Origin: Terriglobia bacterium
Lineage (GTDB): Bacteria > Acidobacteriota > Terriglobia > Bryobacterales > Bryobacteraceae
DNA length: 64,000 bases
Direction: 5' to 3'
Assembly: GCA_020073145.1 (NCBI GenBank)
Contig: JAIQFS010000005.1
Coordinates: 119,575 to 183,574, forward strand
Both the position numbers and the translations under genes were made by a program. Shown piece by piece: positions 1-9,246 of this stretch; position 1 is the first letter of the stretch, and every line of letters begins with the position of its first letter. Under the pieces are notes generated by a model, which was not told where the DNA came from, did not search any database, and saw only the letters and a list, made by a program, of their open reading frames with translations.

Positions 1-1098
1 GTGGTGGCGATGGATAGCCCGTCCGGACGGCCGCCTGGCCAGTTTCATTGGGCCTCGACGTTGTGGCATGAAATGAGCCACGTCTACACCCTGACCGCCA
101 CCGGGCATCGGGTGCCGCGCTGGTTCACCGAAGGGATGGCCGTCCACGAAGAGACCGCCGTGAATCCCGAATGGGGCGATCGCTTGAGTCCGGAGATTAT
201 CATGGCGATCCACGGCAAGAAGTTGCTGCCGGTCGCCGACCTCGACCGCGGCTTCATCCATCCCACCGAGCCCGCGCAGGTCATCGTCAGCTATTTCCAG
301 GGCGGCCGCATCTGCGACTACATCAACCAGAAATGGGGCTGGGATACGCTGCTCGCCATGTTGCACGATTTCGGTAACGGGGAGGAAACCCCGGCCGTCA
401 TCCGCAAAGAGCTCAAGATCGAGCCCGAGGAGTTTGACAAGCAGTTCCTTGCTTTTGTCGAAGCCGACACCAAGAAACAGGTTGACAACTTCGACCAGTG
501 GAAGAACGGCATCAAAAAGGTCTCCCAATTGGCCAAGGACAAGGACTGGGGGGCTGTGATCAAGGAAGGCGCCGCGATCCGTGATCTCTATCCCGATTAC
601 GTGGAAGCCGGCAGCGTCTATGAATTCCTTGCCACGGCCTACACGGAAAAGAACGACAAGCCGGCCGCCATCGCCGAACTCGAAAAGTACGTCAAGACCG
701 GCGGCCGCTATCCCGACACCATCAAGAAGCTCGCCAAATTGTTGACCGAAGCCGGACAGAAGAAGGAAGCCGCCGAAGTCTTGGACCGGCTGAATTACAT
801 TTATCCGCTCGACAACCAGGCCCATGAGAGCCTGGGCTCGCTGTGGATGGAGCAGGGCAACGCGAGCGGGGCGATTCGCGAATTCCGCGCGATTCTGGCC
901 CACAGCCCCATCGATCCGGCGCAGGCGCACTACGATCTGGCGCGCGCCTTGAACGCGAACCACCAGCCCGATCAGGCCAAGGACGAAATCTTCTCCGCCT
1001 TGGAGGCGGCTCCAAACTACCGGCCCGCCCAGAAGTTGCTCTTGGAGTTAAGCACCGCAGATAATCGAACTCCGCAGACCGCTGCACCGAAACCATAG
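1..1098 (+). CDS. Peptidase MA-like metalloprotease with TPR repeats (5' partial)
   Basis: Probable zinc metallopeptidase with a tetratricopeptide C-terminal half. Near the window edge it shows HEMSH (visible residues 23-27) followed 17 residues later by E44 in WFTEG, the gluzincin HExxH...E arrangement of peptidase-MA-like domains. From about residue 165 the protein is helical and TPR-like (runs such as AIAELEKYV and ASGAIREFRAIL). The reading frame is open at base 1, so the true start and any signal peptide lie outside the window. The stop is 13 nt before moxR, so it is probably the first visible gene of the MoxR operon. Substrate unknown; a role in envelope protein quality control would be inference. 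Confidence 0.85.
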   Translation: MVAMDSPSGRPPGQFHWASTLWHEMSHVYTLTATGHRVPRWFTEGMAVHEETAVNPEWGDRLSPEIIMAIHGKKLLPVADLDRGFIHPTEPAQVIVSYFQGGRICDYINQKWGWDTLLAMLHDFGNGEETPAVIRKELKIEPEEFDKQFLAFVEADTKKQVDNFDQWKNGIKKVSQLAKDKDWGAVIKEGAAIRDLYPDYVEAGSVYEFLATAYTEKNDKPAAIAELEKYVKTGGRYPDTIKKLAKLLTEAGQKKEAAEVLDRLNYIYPLDNQAHESLGSLWMEQGNASGAIREFRAILAHSPIDPAQAHYDLARALNANHQPDQAKDEIFSALEAAPNYRPAQKLLLELSTADNRTPQTAAPKP

Positions 1099-1111
1099 AA
1101 ACGGATTCATC

Positions 1112-2134
1112 ATGTCGACTACCGCACCGCAGTTGGAGCCCGACGTTCTCAAGGCGCGCATTGAGCGCTTCCGGCAGGTCCAGTCCGAGATCGTGACGCA
1201 AGTGCGCCGCGTGATCGTGGGCCAGGAGGAGGTGCTGGAGCAGGTCATGATCGGCCTGTTCGTGGGCGGCCACTGCCTGATCACCGGATTACCCGGCACG
1301 GCCAAGACGTTGCTGGTGCGCACCATGGCCCAGACCCTGGGCCTGATTTTCAAGCGCATCCAGTTCACCCCCGACCTGATGCCGAGCGATATTACCGGCA
1401 CCGACATCATCGAGGAAGACAATACCACCGGCCGGCGCACCTGGACCTTCGTGCCCGGACCGATCTTCGCCAATATCCTGCTGGCGGACGAAATCAACCG
1501 CACTCCGCCCAAAACGCAGAGCGCCCTGCTCGAAGCCATGCAGGAGAGGGCTTGCACAGTGCGCGGCCACAACTACGCCTTGCCTTCGCCGTTCTTCGTG
1601 CTGGCCACCCAGAACCCTATCGAACTGGAAGGCACCTACGCCCTGCCGGAAGCCCAGCTCGACCGCTTTCTGTTCAACATTCTGCTCGACTACCTCAACT
1701 CCGATGAGGAGCTCAAGGTAGTGGATCTCACCACCGTGACCACCATCCCTCAGGCCGACTCGGTCACCAACGCCCAGGAAATCCTCGATTTCCAGCAGTT
1801 GGTCCGCATGGTCCCAATCGGCGAGAGTGTGGCGCGGCACGCTATCGATCTGGTCCGCGTCACCCGGCCGCGTGACGAAAGTGCCCCCGACTTCGTCCAA
1901 AAGTACGTGAACTACGGCGGCAGCGTCCGCGCCGCGCAATTCCTGGTGCTGTCGGCCAAGGCGCGGGCTTTGATGAAGGGCCGGTACCACGTGACGTTCG
2001 ACGATATCCGCTCGCTCTATATCCCCGTGCTGCGCCACCGAATCCTGCTCAACTTCCACGCCGAATCGGACCGATTGAAGCAAGACGACATCCTGAAGAA
2101 GATCCTGGAGTGGAAGCTGGCTCCGAGGGAGTAA
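1112..2134 (+). CDS. MoxR-family AAA+ ATPase
   Basis: 340 aa, normal length for MoxR ATPases, which act as chaperones assembling or activating complexes containing von Willebrand A proteins. Walker A GLPGTAKT is at residues 59-66, Walker B ILLADEINR at about 122-130 and sensor-1-like ATQNP at about 165-169. The ATG at 1112 lies 13 nt after the upstream stop. DUF58, BatA-like and DUF4175-like genes follow on the same strand, the usual partners of MoxR. The family is certain; the client complex here is not known. Confidence 0.95.
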   Translation: MSTTAPQLEPDVLKARIERFRQVQSEIVTQVRRVIVGQEEVLEQVMIGLFVGGHCLITGLPGTAKTLLVRTMAQTLGLIFKRIQFTPDLMPSDITGTDIIEEDNTTGRRTWTFVPGPIFANILLADEINRTPPKTQSALLEAMQERACTVRGHNYALPSPFFVLATQNPIELEGTYALPEAQLDRFLFNILLDYLNSDEELKVVDLTTVTTIPQADSVTNAQEILDFQQLVRMVPIGESVARHAIDLVRVTRPRDESAPDFVQKYVNYGGSVRAAQFLVLSAKARALMKGRYHVTFDDIRSLYIPVLRHRILLNFHAESDRLKQDDILKKILEWKLAPRE

Positions 2135-2138
2135 TTCA

Positions 2139-2284
2139 CCGCCGGGACAGAGAGACGCCGAGATTCAAAGGATGCGAGGCAGTCAGGGCCCATGGTCATT
2201 CAATCAGAGCTGAAGCGCGCAGGGCGAAAGGCGCCGACCTGCGCCCCTCTCAAAACTCGGCGTCTCGGCGTCTCGGCGGCGAAA
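2139..2284. repeat. Imperfect inverted repeat of the 'gacgccgag' type between moxR and DUF58 genes
   Basis: The 157-nt gap between moxR and the next gene is bounded by complementary arms: the left arm (about 2139-2168) contains AGAGACGCCGAG and the right arm (about 2253-2284) contains CTCGGCGTCTCGGCGTCTCG. The arms pair imperfectly over roughly 25-30 nt with a 'ggc gtctc' core repeated in the right arm. No protein motif is seen in the gap. It looks like a small dispersed intergenic repeat or a miniature element dropped inside an operon; it could also fold in the mRNA. Confidence 0.5.
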
Positions 2285-2291
2285 TAAGAAT

Positions 2292-3182
2292 ATGTTACAG
2301 CGATTCCTCGATCCCGCCACTCTCGCCGCCATTTCCGGGCTCGACCTGGTGGCCAAGACCGTCGTGGACGGCTTCGTGGCCGGCCTGCACCGCTCGCCCG
2401 ACTTCGGATTCAGTCAGGAGTTTGCCGAGTACCGCGCTTATTCCGAGGGCGACGATCTCCGCCACGTCGATTGGAACGTGTTTGCCCGCACTGACCGCTG
2501 TTTTCTCAAGCGCTACCGCGGCGAAACCAACACGCAAGTCCTGGTGCTGCTTGATACCTCGGCCTCCATGGCCTACGGCTCGCAGCCCGTCACCAAGCTC
2601 GATTTCGCGCGGTTCCTGACGGCGTCGCTGTGTTATATGGGCAACCTGCAGCGGGACGCGATGGGCCTGATCATCTTTGACGAGGACGTCGCCAACTACA
2701 TTCCGCCCTCCACCCGGCAAGGCCAGATCTTCCGCCTGTTGCACGCCATCGAAAAGGCGGAGCCAGGCACTCATACGGATTTTGCCAAGCCGTTTTTTCA
2801 CTTCCAGAACTTCCTGCACCGGCGCGGCCTGGTGATCGTGGTCTCGGACTTCTACGAAGATCCCGAGGTGATTGTCAAAACGGTGGAGCCGCTGCGTTTT
2901 AAGGGCAATGAGGTGGTTCTGTTTCACGTCCTCGACCCCCAGGAGATCGCGCCGAAATTCCGCGAGCCGGTGCTGCTGGTAGACATGGAAAACTCGGCAG
3001 CCGCCCTCGAGGTCTCGCCCGAATACGCCCGCCACGAATATAAGCGCAAGATCGATGGGCATATCGAAGCGCTGAGCTCGAAAGCGCGCAGCCACGGCCT
3101 GGATTACTTCCTCATGAACACGGCCCGGCCCCTGGATGAGGGTTTGCGGGAATATCTGTTCATCCGGCAGGGGAGGATGTAG
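2292..3182 (+). CDS. DUF58 protein with von Willebrand A-like domain
   Basis: 296 aa. It carries the DUF58 signature FAEYRAYSEGDDLRHVDW (residues 44-61) followed by AR..., then a MIDAS-like DTSAS (88-92) of a vWA fold. DUF58 proteins are encoded next to MoxR ATPases and are thought to be their metal-ion-dependent partners. The stop TAG (3180-3182) shares its G with the GTG start of the next gene, implying translational coupling. No signal peptide or membrane segment is evident. Confidence 0.93.
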   Translation: MLQRFLDPATLAAISGLDLVAKTVVDGFVAGLHRSPDFGFSQEFAEYRAYSEGDDLRHVDWNVFARTDRCFLKRYRGETNTQVLVLLDTSASMAYGSQPVTKLDFARFLTASLCYMGNLQRDAMGLIIFDEDVANYIPPSTRQGQIFRLLHAIEKAEPGTHTDFAKPFFHFQNFLHRRGLVIVVSDFYEDPEVIVKTVEPLRFKGNEVVLFHVLDPQEIAPKFREPVLLVDMENSAAALEVSPEYARHEYKRKIDGHIEALSSKARSHGLDYFLMNTARPLDEGLREYLFIRQGRM

Positions 3183-5188
3183 TGGGTTTCTTCACCCCCT
3201 GGTTTCTCGCGGGTGCGGTGGGGGTGGGGCTGCCCATCTGGCTGCATCTGCTGCGTAAGCACCGCAGCACTCCAACCCCCTTCAGCTCGCTCATGTTCTT
3301 CGAGCAGCACATCCAAAGCTCGATCAAACACCGCCGCCTGCGCTACCTGCTGCTCTTTGCTCTGCGGACTCTGCTGGTTTTGCTGATCGTGCTGGCGTTT
3401 GCCCAGCCCTACATCCAGCAGAAGGTGCTCCCGCTCACGCGCTCCGGCCAGATCACCGTCGTCGCCATCGATAACTCCTTGAGCATGCAGGCGGGCGGCC
3501 GCCTGGACCAGGCCAAGCGCATGGCCAAATCCGAAGTGGGCAGCCTCCACGCCGGCGAGCGCGGTCAAGTGCTGGCTTTCGGATCGCGCGTGCAGGTCAT
3601 GAGCGAAATCACCGACGACCACGCCCCGCTCAACGCCGGCATCGACTCCGTCGAACCCTCCGACGCGCGCACCTCTTATGGCGAGCTGGCGCGGTCGCTG
3701 CGCTCCATTTCCCAGGCCGCCCACCTGCCTCTCGAAGTGCATCTCTATTCCGACATGCAGCAGAGCGGAATGCCGGCCAACTTCAACGACTTGCGGCTGA
3801 GTGCCGACGTGCGCCTGGTGACCCATCCCATCGATGCCAAGGCCGAGCCCAATTTTGCGGTCGAAAACGTGGTGGCGCCGCGGCGCGTCTATGACGCTAA
3901 GAAAGCCCGCGTTCTTGTCACGGTCGCCGGATTCAATAATCAAAAGTCCACGCGCAAGGTGACGCTGCTCCTCAACAATCGTGTGGTCGAAGCCAAGACC
4001 GCGGAGGTTCCGGAAGGCGGCCGGACCTCCGTTGAGTTCCTCTCGCTCGACGTTCCCTACGGCTTGAACAAAGGCGAGGTCCGCATCGACGCCGCCGACC
4101 CTCTGCCCAACGACGATAATTTCTTCTTCTCCGTGGAACGCGCCGACCCGCGCCACGCCTTATTCGTGCACGAGCCCGAAAATACCAACGGCCTCGTGTA
4201 TTTCAAGGCGGCGTTGGAATCGTCGGGCGAATCGGCGTTTGCCATCGACGCCGCCACGGCGGATCAGACCGCCAACCTGCTGCCTTCCAAGTACGCCTTC
4301 GTCGTTCTTTCCGACGTGGGCGGGCTTCCGCCCTCCTTCGAGAACCTCTTGCGCGAATATGTGCGCGGCGGCGGCTCGGTGCTGGTTTCCCTCGGCCGCC
4401 AGGCCGTGGCTCGCGCCCGCGTGCCGGTGTCCGATGCGCGCGTGGAGGCCGCCCGCTACGCCGGGCGAGAGGGCGAGCGTTTTCAGACCGCCATTGGGCT
4501 CGACACCTCGCACCCGTCCATCCTCAAGGACAACCGCTGGGATGATGTCAAGTTCTATCAGGCCATCCGCGTGAGCCCCGGCACCGCTCGTGTGGCGGCC
4601 CGGCTCTCCGATGGCACCCCTCTGCTCATCGATCAGCAGATGGGAGAAGGCCATGTCCTGGTGTTTGCCTCGACCCTCGACAACATCGCCAACGATTTTC
4701 CTGTGCACGCGTCCTTTGTGCCCTTCATCCAGCAAACCGCGCGCTATCTCGGCCACCTGACGGAAGGCGCCCCCAGCATGGCGGTCGGATCGTTCGCCGA
4801 ATTGCGCGACTCTAAGCAAAAGGGCGCGGCGGTCGACGTGGTCGACCCCAAGGGGGAGCGCGCTCTCTCGCTCGAAGAGGCCACCAAGGCCCAGAATATT
4901 CAGTTCACAATGGCCGGTTTTTACGAAATTCGGCGTCCCAACACCCCCAATGAGCTGGTGGCGGTCAATGCCGACCGCCACGAATCCGACCTGACCCCCA
5001 TTCCCCAGGAGACCCTCACTTTGTGGCAGAATACAGCCGAGGGGTCACCAGCCGCGGGCGGGTCCGTGCAAGGCGAGCAAAAGCCGCTTTCGGTGTGGTG
5101 GTATGTGATGCTCGCGGTACTCGCGCTGGCTGTGGCCGAGTCCTTATTTGGAAACCGGTATCTATCGGTAGATAAAGAGGCGGCATGA
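3182..5188 (+). CDS. BatA-like membrane protein with vWA domain
   Basis: 668 aa. The N-terminus (FFTPWFLAGAVGVGLPIWLH) is the BatA/aerotolerance-regulator N-terminal segment with a first membrane helix, followed by a second helix near residues 57-78. A vWA-like domain with AIDNSLSMQ (MIDAS DxSxS) begins near residue 95. A long periplasmic part with a GATase-like fold is plausible. A C-terminal helix (about 638-656, WWYVMLAVLALAVAE) re-anchors it. It starts with GTG overlapping the previous stop and overlaps the next gene through ATGA. With MoxR and DUF58 it likely forms an envelope complex; the exact role is inferred. Confidence 0.88.
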   Translation: MGFFTPWFLAGAVGVGLPIWLHLLRKHRSTPTPFSSLMFFEQHIQSSIKHRRLRYLLLFALRTLLVLLIVLAFAQPYIQQKVLPLTRSGQITVVAIDNSLSMQAGGRLDQAKRMAKSEVGSLHAGERGQVLAFGSRVQVMSEITDDHAPLNAGIDSVEPSDARTSYGELARSLRSISQAAHLPLEVHLYSDMQQSGMPANFNDLRLSADVRLVTHPIDAKAEPNFAVENVVAPRRVYDAKKARVLVTVAGFNNQKSTRKVTLLLNNRVVEAKTAEVPEGGRTSVEFLSLDVPYGLNKGEVRIDAADPLPNDDNFFFSVERADPRHALFVHEPENTNGLVYFKAALESSGESAFAIDAATADQTANLLPSKYAFVVLSDVGGLPPSFENLLREYVRGGGSVLVSLGRQAVARARVPVSDARVEAARYAGREGERFQTAIGLDTSHPSILKDNRWDDVKFYQAIRVSPGTARVAARLSDGTPLLIDQQMGEGHVLVFASTLDNIANDFPVHASFVPFIQQTARYLGHLTEGAPSMAVGSFAELRDSKQKGAAVDVVDPKGERALSLEEATKAQNIQFTMAGFYEIRRPNTPNELVAVNADRHESDLTPIPQETLTLWQNTAEGSPAAGGSVQGEQKPLSVWWYVMLAVLALAVAESLFGNRYLSVDKEAA

Positions 5189-8100
5189 AACCTTTGGATC
5201 GCTTGTCCGAGTATCTGGGCGCCGTGGAGCGGCGGCTGCGATGGGTAGCGGTGACCCGCGGAATTGCGGCCACGGCCGCCGCAGCCCTGATCTTCACCGT
5301 GGTCGCCGTGCTGGTGGCCAACCACTTCTCCTTCTCCGATCCCAGCGTCCTGAGCGCTCGTATGCTGCTCTTTCTGGGCTTGGCCTTCGCCATTGCCGTT
5401 GCCCTCATCGTTCCCATCATCCGGCTCAATCGCCGCCGCGCGGCGCGCGAGACCGAAAGCCAGTTTCCGCAGTTTGAAGAGCGCCTCCTGACCTTCAGCG
5501 AGCGCGTCGAGCAGAACCCCAGCGATCCCTTCCTCCCGCTTCTGGCCGCCGATACCCTCTCCGTTGCTGAACAAGCGGAACCGAAGCACGTAGCCAAGAC
5601 CTCGCGCATGGCCGGTTTTTCTTCCGCGGCGGCCGTGGCCGTCGTTACCCTGGTGTGGCTGGCCACCACGCAGGGCTTTCTTGGATATGGCACGGCCCTG
5701 CTTTGGGGCGGCCTTCCCAAGAACGATGTCAAACCCTTCTACGACATTCGGGTTACGCCCGGCAACAAGACTGTTCGCAAAACCGCTTCTCAGGTGATCG
5801 GCGCGCAGTTGCACGGCTTTACCGCGCCCAACGTGCGGTTTTTTGGCCGCTACTCGAGCGCCTCCCGCTGGGAGCAGGCCGAGATGCGCACCGAGGCCGG
5901 CGGATCCGACTATGAGTTCTTCATCGCCGGCGTGCCCGAAACCATGGAGTATTACGTCGAGGCCGGCGGCGTTCGTTCCAAGACTTATAAGTTGAACGTC
6001 ATCGACCTGCCTTCGGTCAAGAACATCCAGGTCACCTACCATTACCCGCCTTGGACCGGCATGAAAGATACGGTGGAGAACCCTGGCGGCGACCTCCGCG
6101 CTGTGGAAGGCACCACCGCCGATGTCGAGATTCGAACCGACCGGCCGCTATCCAACGGCGCCATCCTGCTGGATACCGGCGCCAAGCTCACCTTGCACGC
6201 CGGACCCGGCAACACCCTCCTGGCCAGCGTGCCCATCCAAAAGGACGGCTTGTATCACATCGCCGCCGCTGGAAACGGCGAGGACGTCCGCCTGACCGAG
6301 GATTACTTCATCGAAGCCCTCAAGGACCGCGCCCCCGAGGTCAAGATCACCCGGCCCGGCCGCGATTTCCGCGCCTCCCCCATCGAAGAAGTCTCGGTCA
6401 CCGTGGAAGCCAAGGACGATTTCGGCCTCAAGAACGTCGAGCTGCATTACGCCGTGAACGGCAGCGCCGAGAAGACCACGTCGCTGCTCCAGGCCAGCGG
6501 GACCAAGGAGTCCAGCGGCTCCACCACGCTTTCGCTGGAAGAGTTCAAAGTGGTGCCGGGCGATATCGTCAGCCTCTATGCCACGGCCAAGGACGCCCGC
6601 ACCACCAGCAATACCGATATCTTCTTCGTCGAAGTGCAGCCGTTCGAGCGGAATTACTCCCAGTCGCAGCAGGGCGGCGGGGGCGGCGCAGGAGGCCAGC
6701 AGGATCAAAATGAAATCTCCGAGCGCCAGAAGCAGATTATTACTGCGACATTCAATGAGTTGAAGGGCTCGGGCGCCAAGGGCACCCAGCAGGAGAATGC
6801 GGCCTTCCTTTCGCAGGTGCAGGGAAAACTGCGCGACCAGGCCAAGTCTCTGGCCGACCGCATGAAGAGCCGGCAGCTCGCCGAAGCCGGCGACTCCTTC
6901 AAGAGTTTCGTCAACGACATGGAGCAGGCCGTGGCCGCCATGGGCCCGGCATCGGACAAGCTGAAGGGCGCCAATTGGAAAGACGCGCTCGGGCCGGAAC
7001 AGCAGGCCTTGCAGTACCTGCTGCGGGCGGAAGCCACCCGCCGCGACATCCAGGTGGCGTTCGGCAACCGCGGCGGCGGCGGTGGGGGCGGCGGCGCCCA
7101 GGGACAGCGCGATCTCGAAGGCCTCTTCGACCTCGAGCTCGACACCGAAAAGAACCAGTACGAGAGTGCCGCCAGCGGCGGACAGTCCGGCGACCAGCGG
7201 CAGCAAGAGATCGACGACGCCTTGCAGAAGCTCCAGGAACTGGCCCGGCGTCAGCAGGAGCTCGCCAATCAGCAGCGCCAGAACCAGCAGGCCTCCCAGC
7301 AGCGCTTCCAGCAGGAGATGCTGCGCCGTGAGGCGGAGGAGCTCCAGCGCAAGATCGAGCAGATGGCCCGCAACCAGCAGCAACAAGGTCAGCAGGGACA
7401 GCAGGGTCAACAAGGGCAACAGGGCCAACAAGGTCAGCAGGGACAGCAAGGTCAGCAGGGACAGCAGGGTCAACAGGGTCAACAGGGTCAACAGGGCCAG
7501 ATGGGCGCTTCCGGCGGCCAAAACTCCCAGCAGTTGAAACAGACCCTCGATCGCTTGCAGCAGGCCGTCCAGAGCATGCGCCAGGCGGCTTCCTCCCAGC
7601 AAGCCGGGACCCCGCAAAGCGAAGCCGATGCCAAGAAGGCTGCCGAGGCTTTGCAGGAAGCCCAGAAGCTGCTCTCCGGCATGCTCGGCCAGCAAACGTC
7701 GAATCAAGTGGACAACCTCGCCCGTCAGGCGGACGACCTCGCCCGCCGCCAACAGGAATTCGAAGGCCAGTTACGCCGCACCTTCGCCAGCCCGCAAGCC
7801 CGGCCCACGCGCGAGCAGGCCCAGAACCTGGCCGATAGCCGGCAAGGCGAAATCGATGACTTGAAGCGTCTCGAACAGCAGATGCAGACCGCGGTCCGCG
7901 ACTTGGCTTCCACCCAGCGCAAGGCTTCGGGCAAGCTGCGCGATGCGCTCGGCGAAATGCAGCAGGCCGAGCTGCCGCGCGACATGCAGCGCAATGCCGA
8001 CTACATCCGCCGCGGCTATCCCGACTATGCCGTTCTCTCCGAACCCGGCATCACCCAGGGGATGAACGCCCTGCGCGACCGCCTGCATGAAGTGCAGCAG

Positions 8101-8877
8101 GCCATGACCGCGGACCCCAACGGCAAGGATGGCAAGGGCGCCGGCGCAGACGATAAGGCCGTCGAGCAGGCTCTGGCGCAAGTGGAGAAGTTGCGCCAGC
8201 AGATGGAGCAGCTCGCTCAGCGGGGCCAAGGCCAGCCAGGGCAAGGGCAGCAGCCCGGCCAGCAGCAGGGCCTGCAACGGGGACAACAAGGGCACCAAGG
8301 GCAGCAGGGCCAGCAAGGCGGTCAACCGGGCCAACAGCCGGGCCAACAGGGACAGCAGGGGCAGCAGGGGCAAGGCGGGCAGGCCGGTGGCAACCAGAAT
8401 GGCCAGTTCCAGCAGGGCACCCTGTCCCGCAACGGCCAGCGCGGCGGCAATTTCGGCCCCAACGGCGGCGCCAACACCTGGGGCCCGTATGGCGGCTTCG
8501 GGAATAACAATCCCAACCTCCCGAATGAGGGGGTAGTGAACCCGCGCGATTTCCAGGAAAACTACCAGCAGACGCTACGCCAGCTGCAAGGTCTGGAGCA
8601 GCAGATGCAGGGCGATCCCGCCACCGCCCGCGATTTGCAGGAGCTCGTCAAAGAGATGCAGCGCCTCAATCCGTTCACCTACGCCAACGATCCGGAGCTG
8701 TCGAGCCGCATTCAGGCCGCCATGCTCGGCGACATCCAGCAAGTCGAGATGGAGCTCCGCCGCAAAGTCGACGACGCCAACGGCGGCAACATCCGCAGCG
8801 CCGGCCAGGAAACCGTCCCTCCGGGCTTCGATCAAGCCGTAGCGGACTACTTCCGCAAGCTGAGTAAGGGCAAGTAG
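5185..8877 (+). CDS. Giant DUF4175-like membrane protein with Gln-Gln-Gly repeats
   Basis: 1230 aa. Hydrophobic helices occur near residues 22-47, 58-80 and 150-172, a layout like DUF4175 proteins that follow MoxR/BatA genes. The middle contains Ig-like beta-rich sequence (about 185-490), then long Gln/Ala-rich coiled-coil-prone regions. Two low-complexity tracts dominate: QQG repeats at about 733-772 and a QGQQPGQQ-type tract at about 1013-1072, plus a poly-Gly run near 630. The start ATG overlaps the BatA stop (ATGA). The repeats are likely extended, perhaps periplasmic spacers. The DUF4175 assignment rests on context and topology. Confidence 0.8.
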   Translation: MKPLDRLSEYLGAVERRLRWVAVTRGIAATAAAALIFTVVAVLVANHFSFSDPSVLSARMLLFLGLAFAIAVALIVPIIRLNRRRAARETESQFPQFEERLLTFSERVEQNPSDPFLPLLAADTLSVAEQAEPKHVAKTSRMAGFSSAAAVAVVTLVWLATTQGFLGYGTALLWGGLPKNDVKPFYDIRVTPGNKTVRKTASQVIGAQLHGFTAPNVRFFGRYSSASRWEQAEMRTEAGGSDYEFFIAGVPETMEYYVEAGGVRSKTYKLNVIDLPSVKNIQVTYHYPPWTGMKDTVENPGGDLRAVEGTTADVEIRTDRPLSNGAILLDTGAKLTLHAGPGNTLLASVPIQKDGLYHIAAAGNGEDVRLTEDYFIEALKDRAPEVKITRPGRDFRASPIEEVSVTVEAKDDFGLKNVELHYAVNGSAEKTTSLLQASGTKESSGSTTLSLEEFKVVPGDIVSLYATAKDARTTSNTDIFFVEVQPFERNYSQSQQGGGGGAGGQQDQNEISERQKQIITATFNELKGSGAKGTQQENAAFLSQVQGKLRDQAKSLADRMKSRQLAEAGDSFKSFVNDMEQAVAAMGPASDKLKGANWKDALGPEQQALQYLLRAEATRRDIQVAFGNRGGGGGGGGAQGQRDLEGLFDLELDTEKNQYESAASGGQSGDQRQQEIDDALQKLQELARRQQELANQQRQNQQASQQRFQQEMLRREAEELQRKIEQMARNQQQQGQQGQQGQQGQQGQQGQQGQQGQQGQQGQQGQQGQQGQMGASGGQNSQQLKQTLDRLQQAVQSMRQAASSQQAGTPQSEADAKKAAEALQEAQKLLSGMLGQQTSNQVDNLARQADDLARRQQEFEGQLRRTFASPQARPTREQAQNLADSRQGEIDDLKRLEQQMQTAVRDLASTQRKASGKLRDALGEMQQAELPRDMQRNADYIRRGYPDYAVLSEPGITQGMNALRDRLHEVQQAMTADPNGKDGKGAGADDKAVEQALAQVEKLRQQMEQLAQRGQGQPGQGQQPGQQQGLQRGQQGHQGQQGQQGGQPGQQPGQQGQQGQQGQGGQAGGNQNGQFQQGTLSRNGQRGGNFGPNGGANTWGPYGGFGNNNPNLPNEGVVNPRDFQENYQQTLRQLQGLEQQMQGDPATARDLQELVKEMQRLNPFTYANDPELSSRIQAAMLGDIQQVEMELRRKVDDANGGNIRSAGQETVPPGFDQAVADYFRKLSKGK
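7380..7503 (+). repeat. In-frame 9-nt tandem repeat encoding QQG units
   Basis: A run of about 13 near-identical 9-nt units (consensus GGTCAACAG or GGACAGCAG) inside the DUF4175-like gene. Units differ mostly at synonymous positions (GGT/GGA/GGC, CAA/CAG), so the protein stays QQG while DNA varies. Such arrays can change length by slippage without a frameshift because the unit is a multiple of three. Confidence 0.85.
8225..8400 (+). repeat. Second Gln/Gly/Pro low-complexity tract in the DUF4175-like gene
   Basis: Irregular repeats encoding QGQQPGQQ and QQGQQGQ units, less regular than the first array. Together with the first array they make the C-terminal half of the protein compositionally extreme compared with neighbours. 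Confidence 0.75.
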
Positions 8878-9208
8878 GGAGACTAATCGGACCCTCGCGG
8901 ATCGCTCTCAGGCAACGGCCGAACTGCCATCGGCGCTTGCCAAATCGGGATCGGGGCCGGGAACGCGCCCTCCGAGGTCATTCCCCTCCAACAAACTCTG
9001 CGTTTCCACCATTTCGCCCGCCGATGGACAGACTCGATAGGCGACTCGTGCTATTACGGGAATAGGCGGGATCTCCGTGCCGCACTGTCGCCATCGGCGC
9101 ATCCCCAGGAACTTACCAAACGAACCCATTTTCAAGATCTAAGTCGAACAACCCAGACGTCCTTACTCCACACGAAACGAACCCGGATCTTACCTTCGCG
9201 ATGTCGGC
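8878..9208. other. Intergenic region without recognisable gene
   Basis: About 330 nt between the MoxR operon and the reductase gene. The only long frame, on the minus strand at 8908-9135, has no recognisable motif and no convincing ribosome site. I see nothing else except the promoter at its right end. Confidence 0.5.
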
Positions 9209-9237
9209 TTGCGCATACCCCGCAATTTCGATATAGT
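9209..9237 (+). promoter_or_regulatory. Sigma-70-like promoter of the sulfite/nitrite reductase gene
   Basis: TTGCGC (9209-9214), a 17-nt spacer, then TATAGT (9232-9237). The ATG at 9247 is only 9 nt after the -10, so transcription would begin about 3 nt before the start codon. A weak AGGG lies at 9239-9243. This implies a near-leaderless mRNA. Confidence 0.6.
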
Positions 9238-9246
9238 TTAGGGTAT

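Noticed and set aside
6148..7752. Long minus-strand frame opposite the DUF4175-like gene, rich in Leu
   Set aside because: It is the complement of the Gln/Gly repeats and of a recognised gene; the composition is an artefact.
7380..8400. Regular repeats considered as CRISPR-like
   Set aside because: Units are contiguous 9-nt coding repeats without spacers.
8908..9135. Minus-strand 75-codon frame before the reductase gene
   Set aside because: No motif and no ribosome site; left as intergenic.
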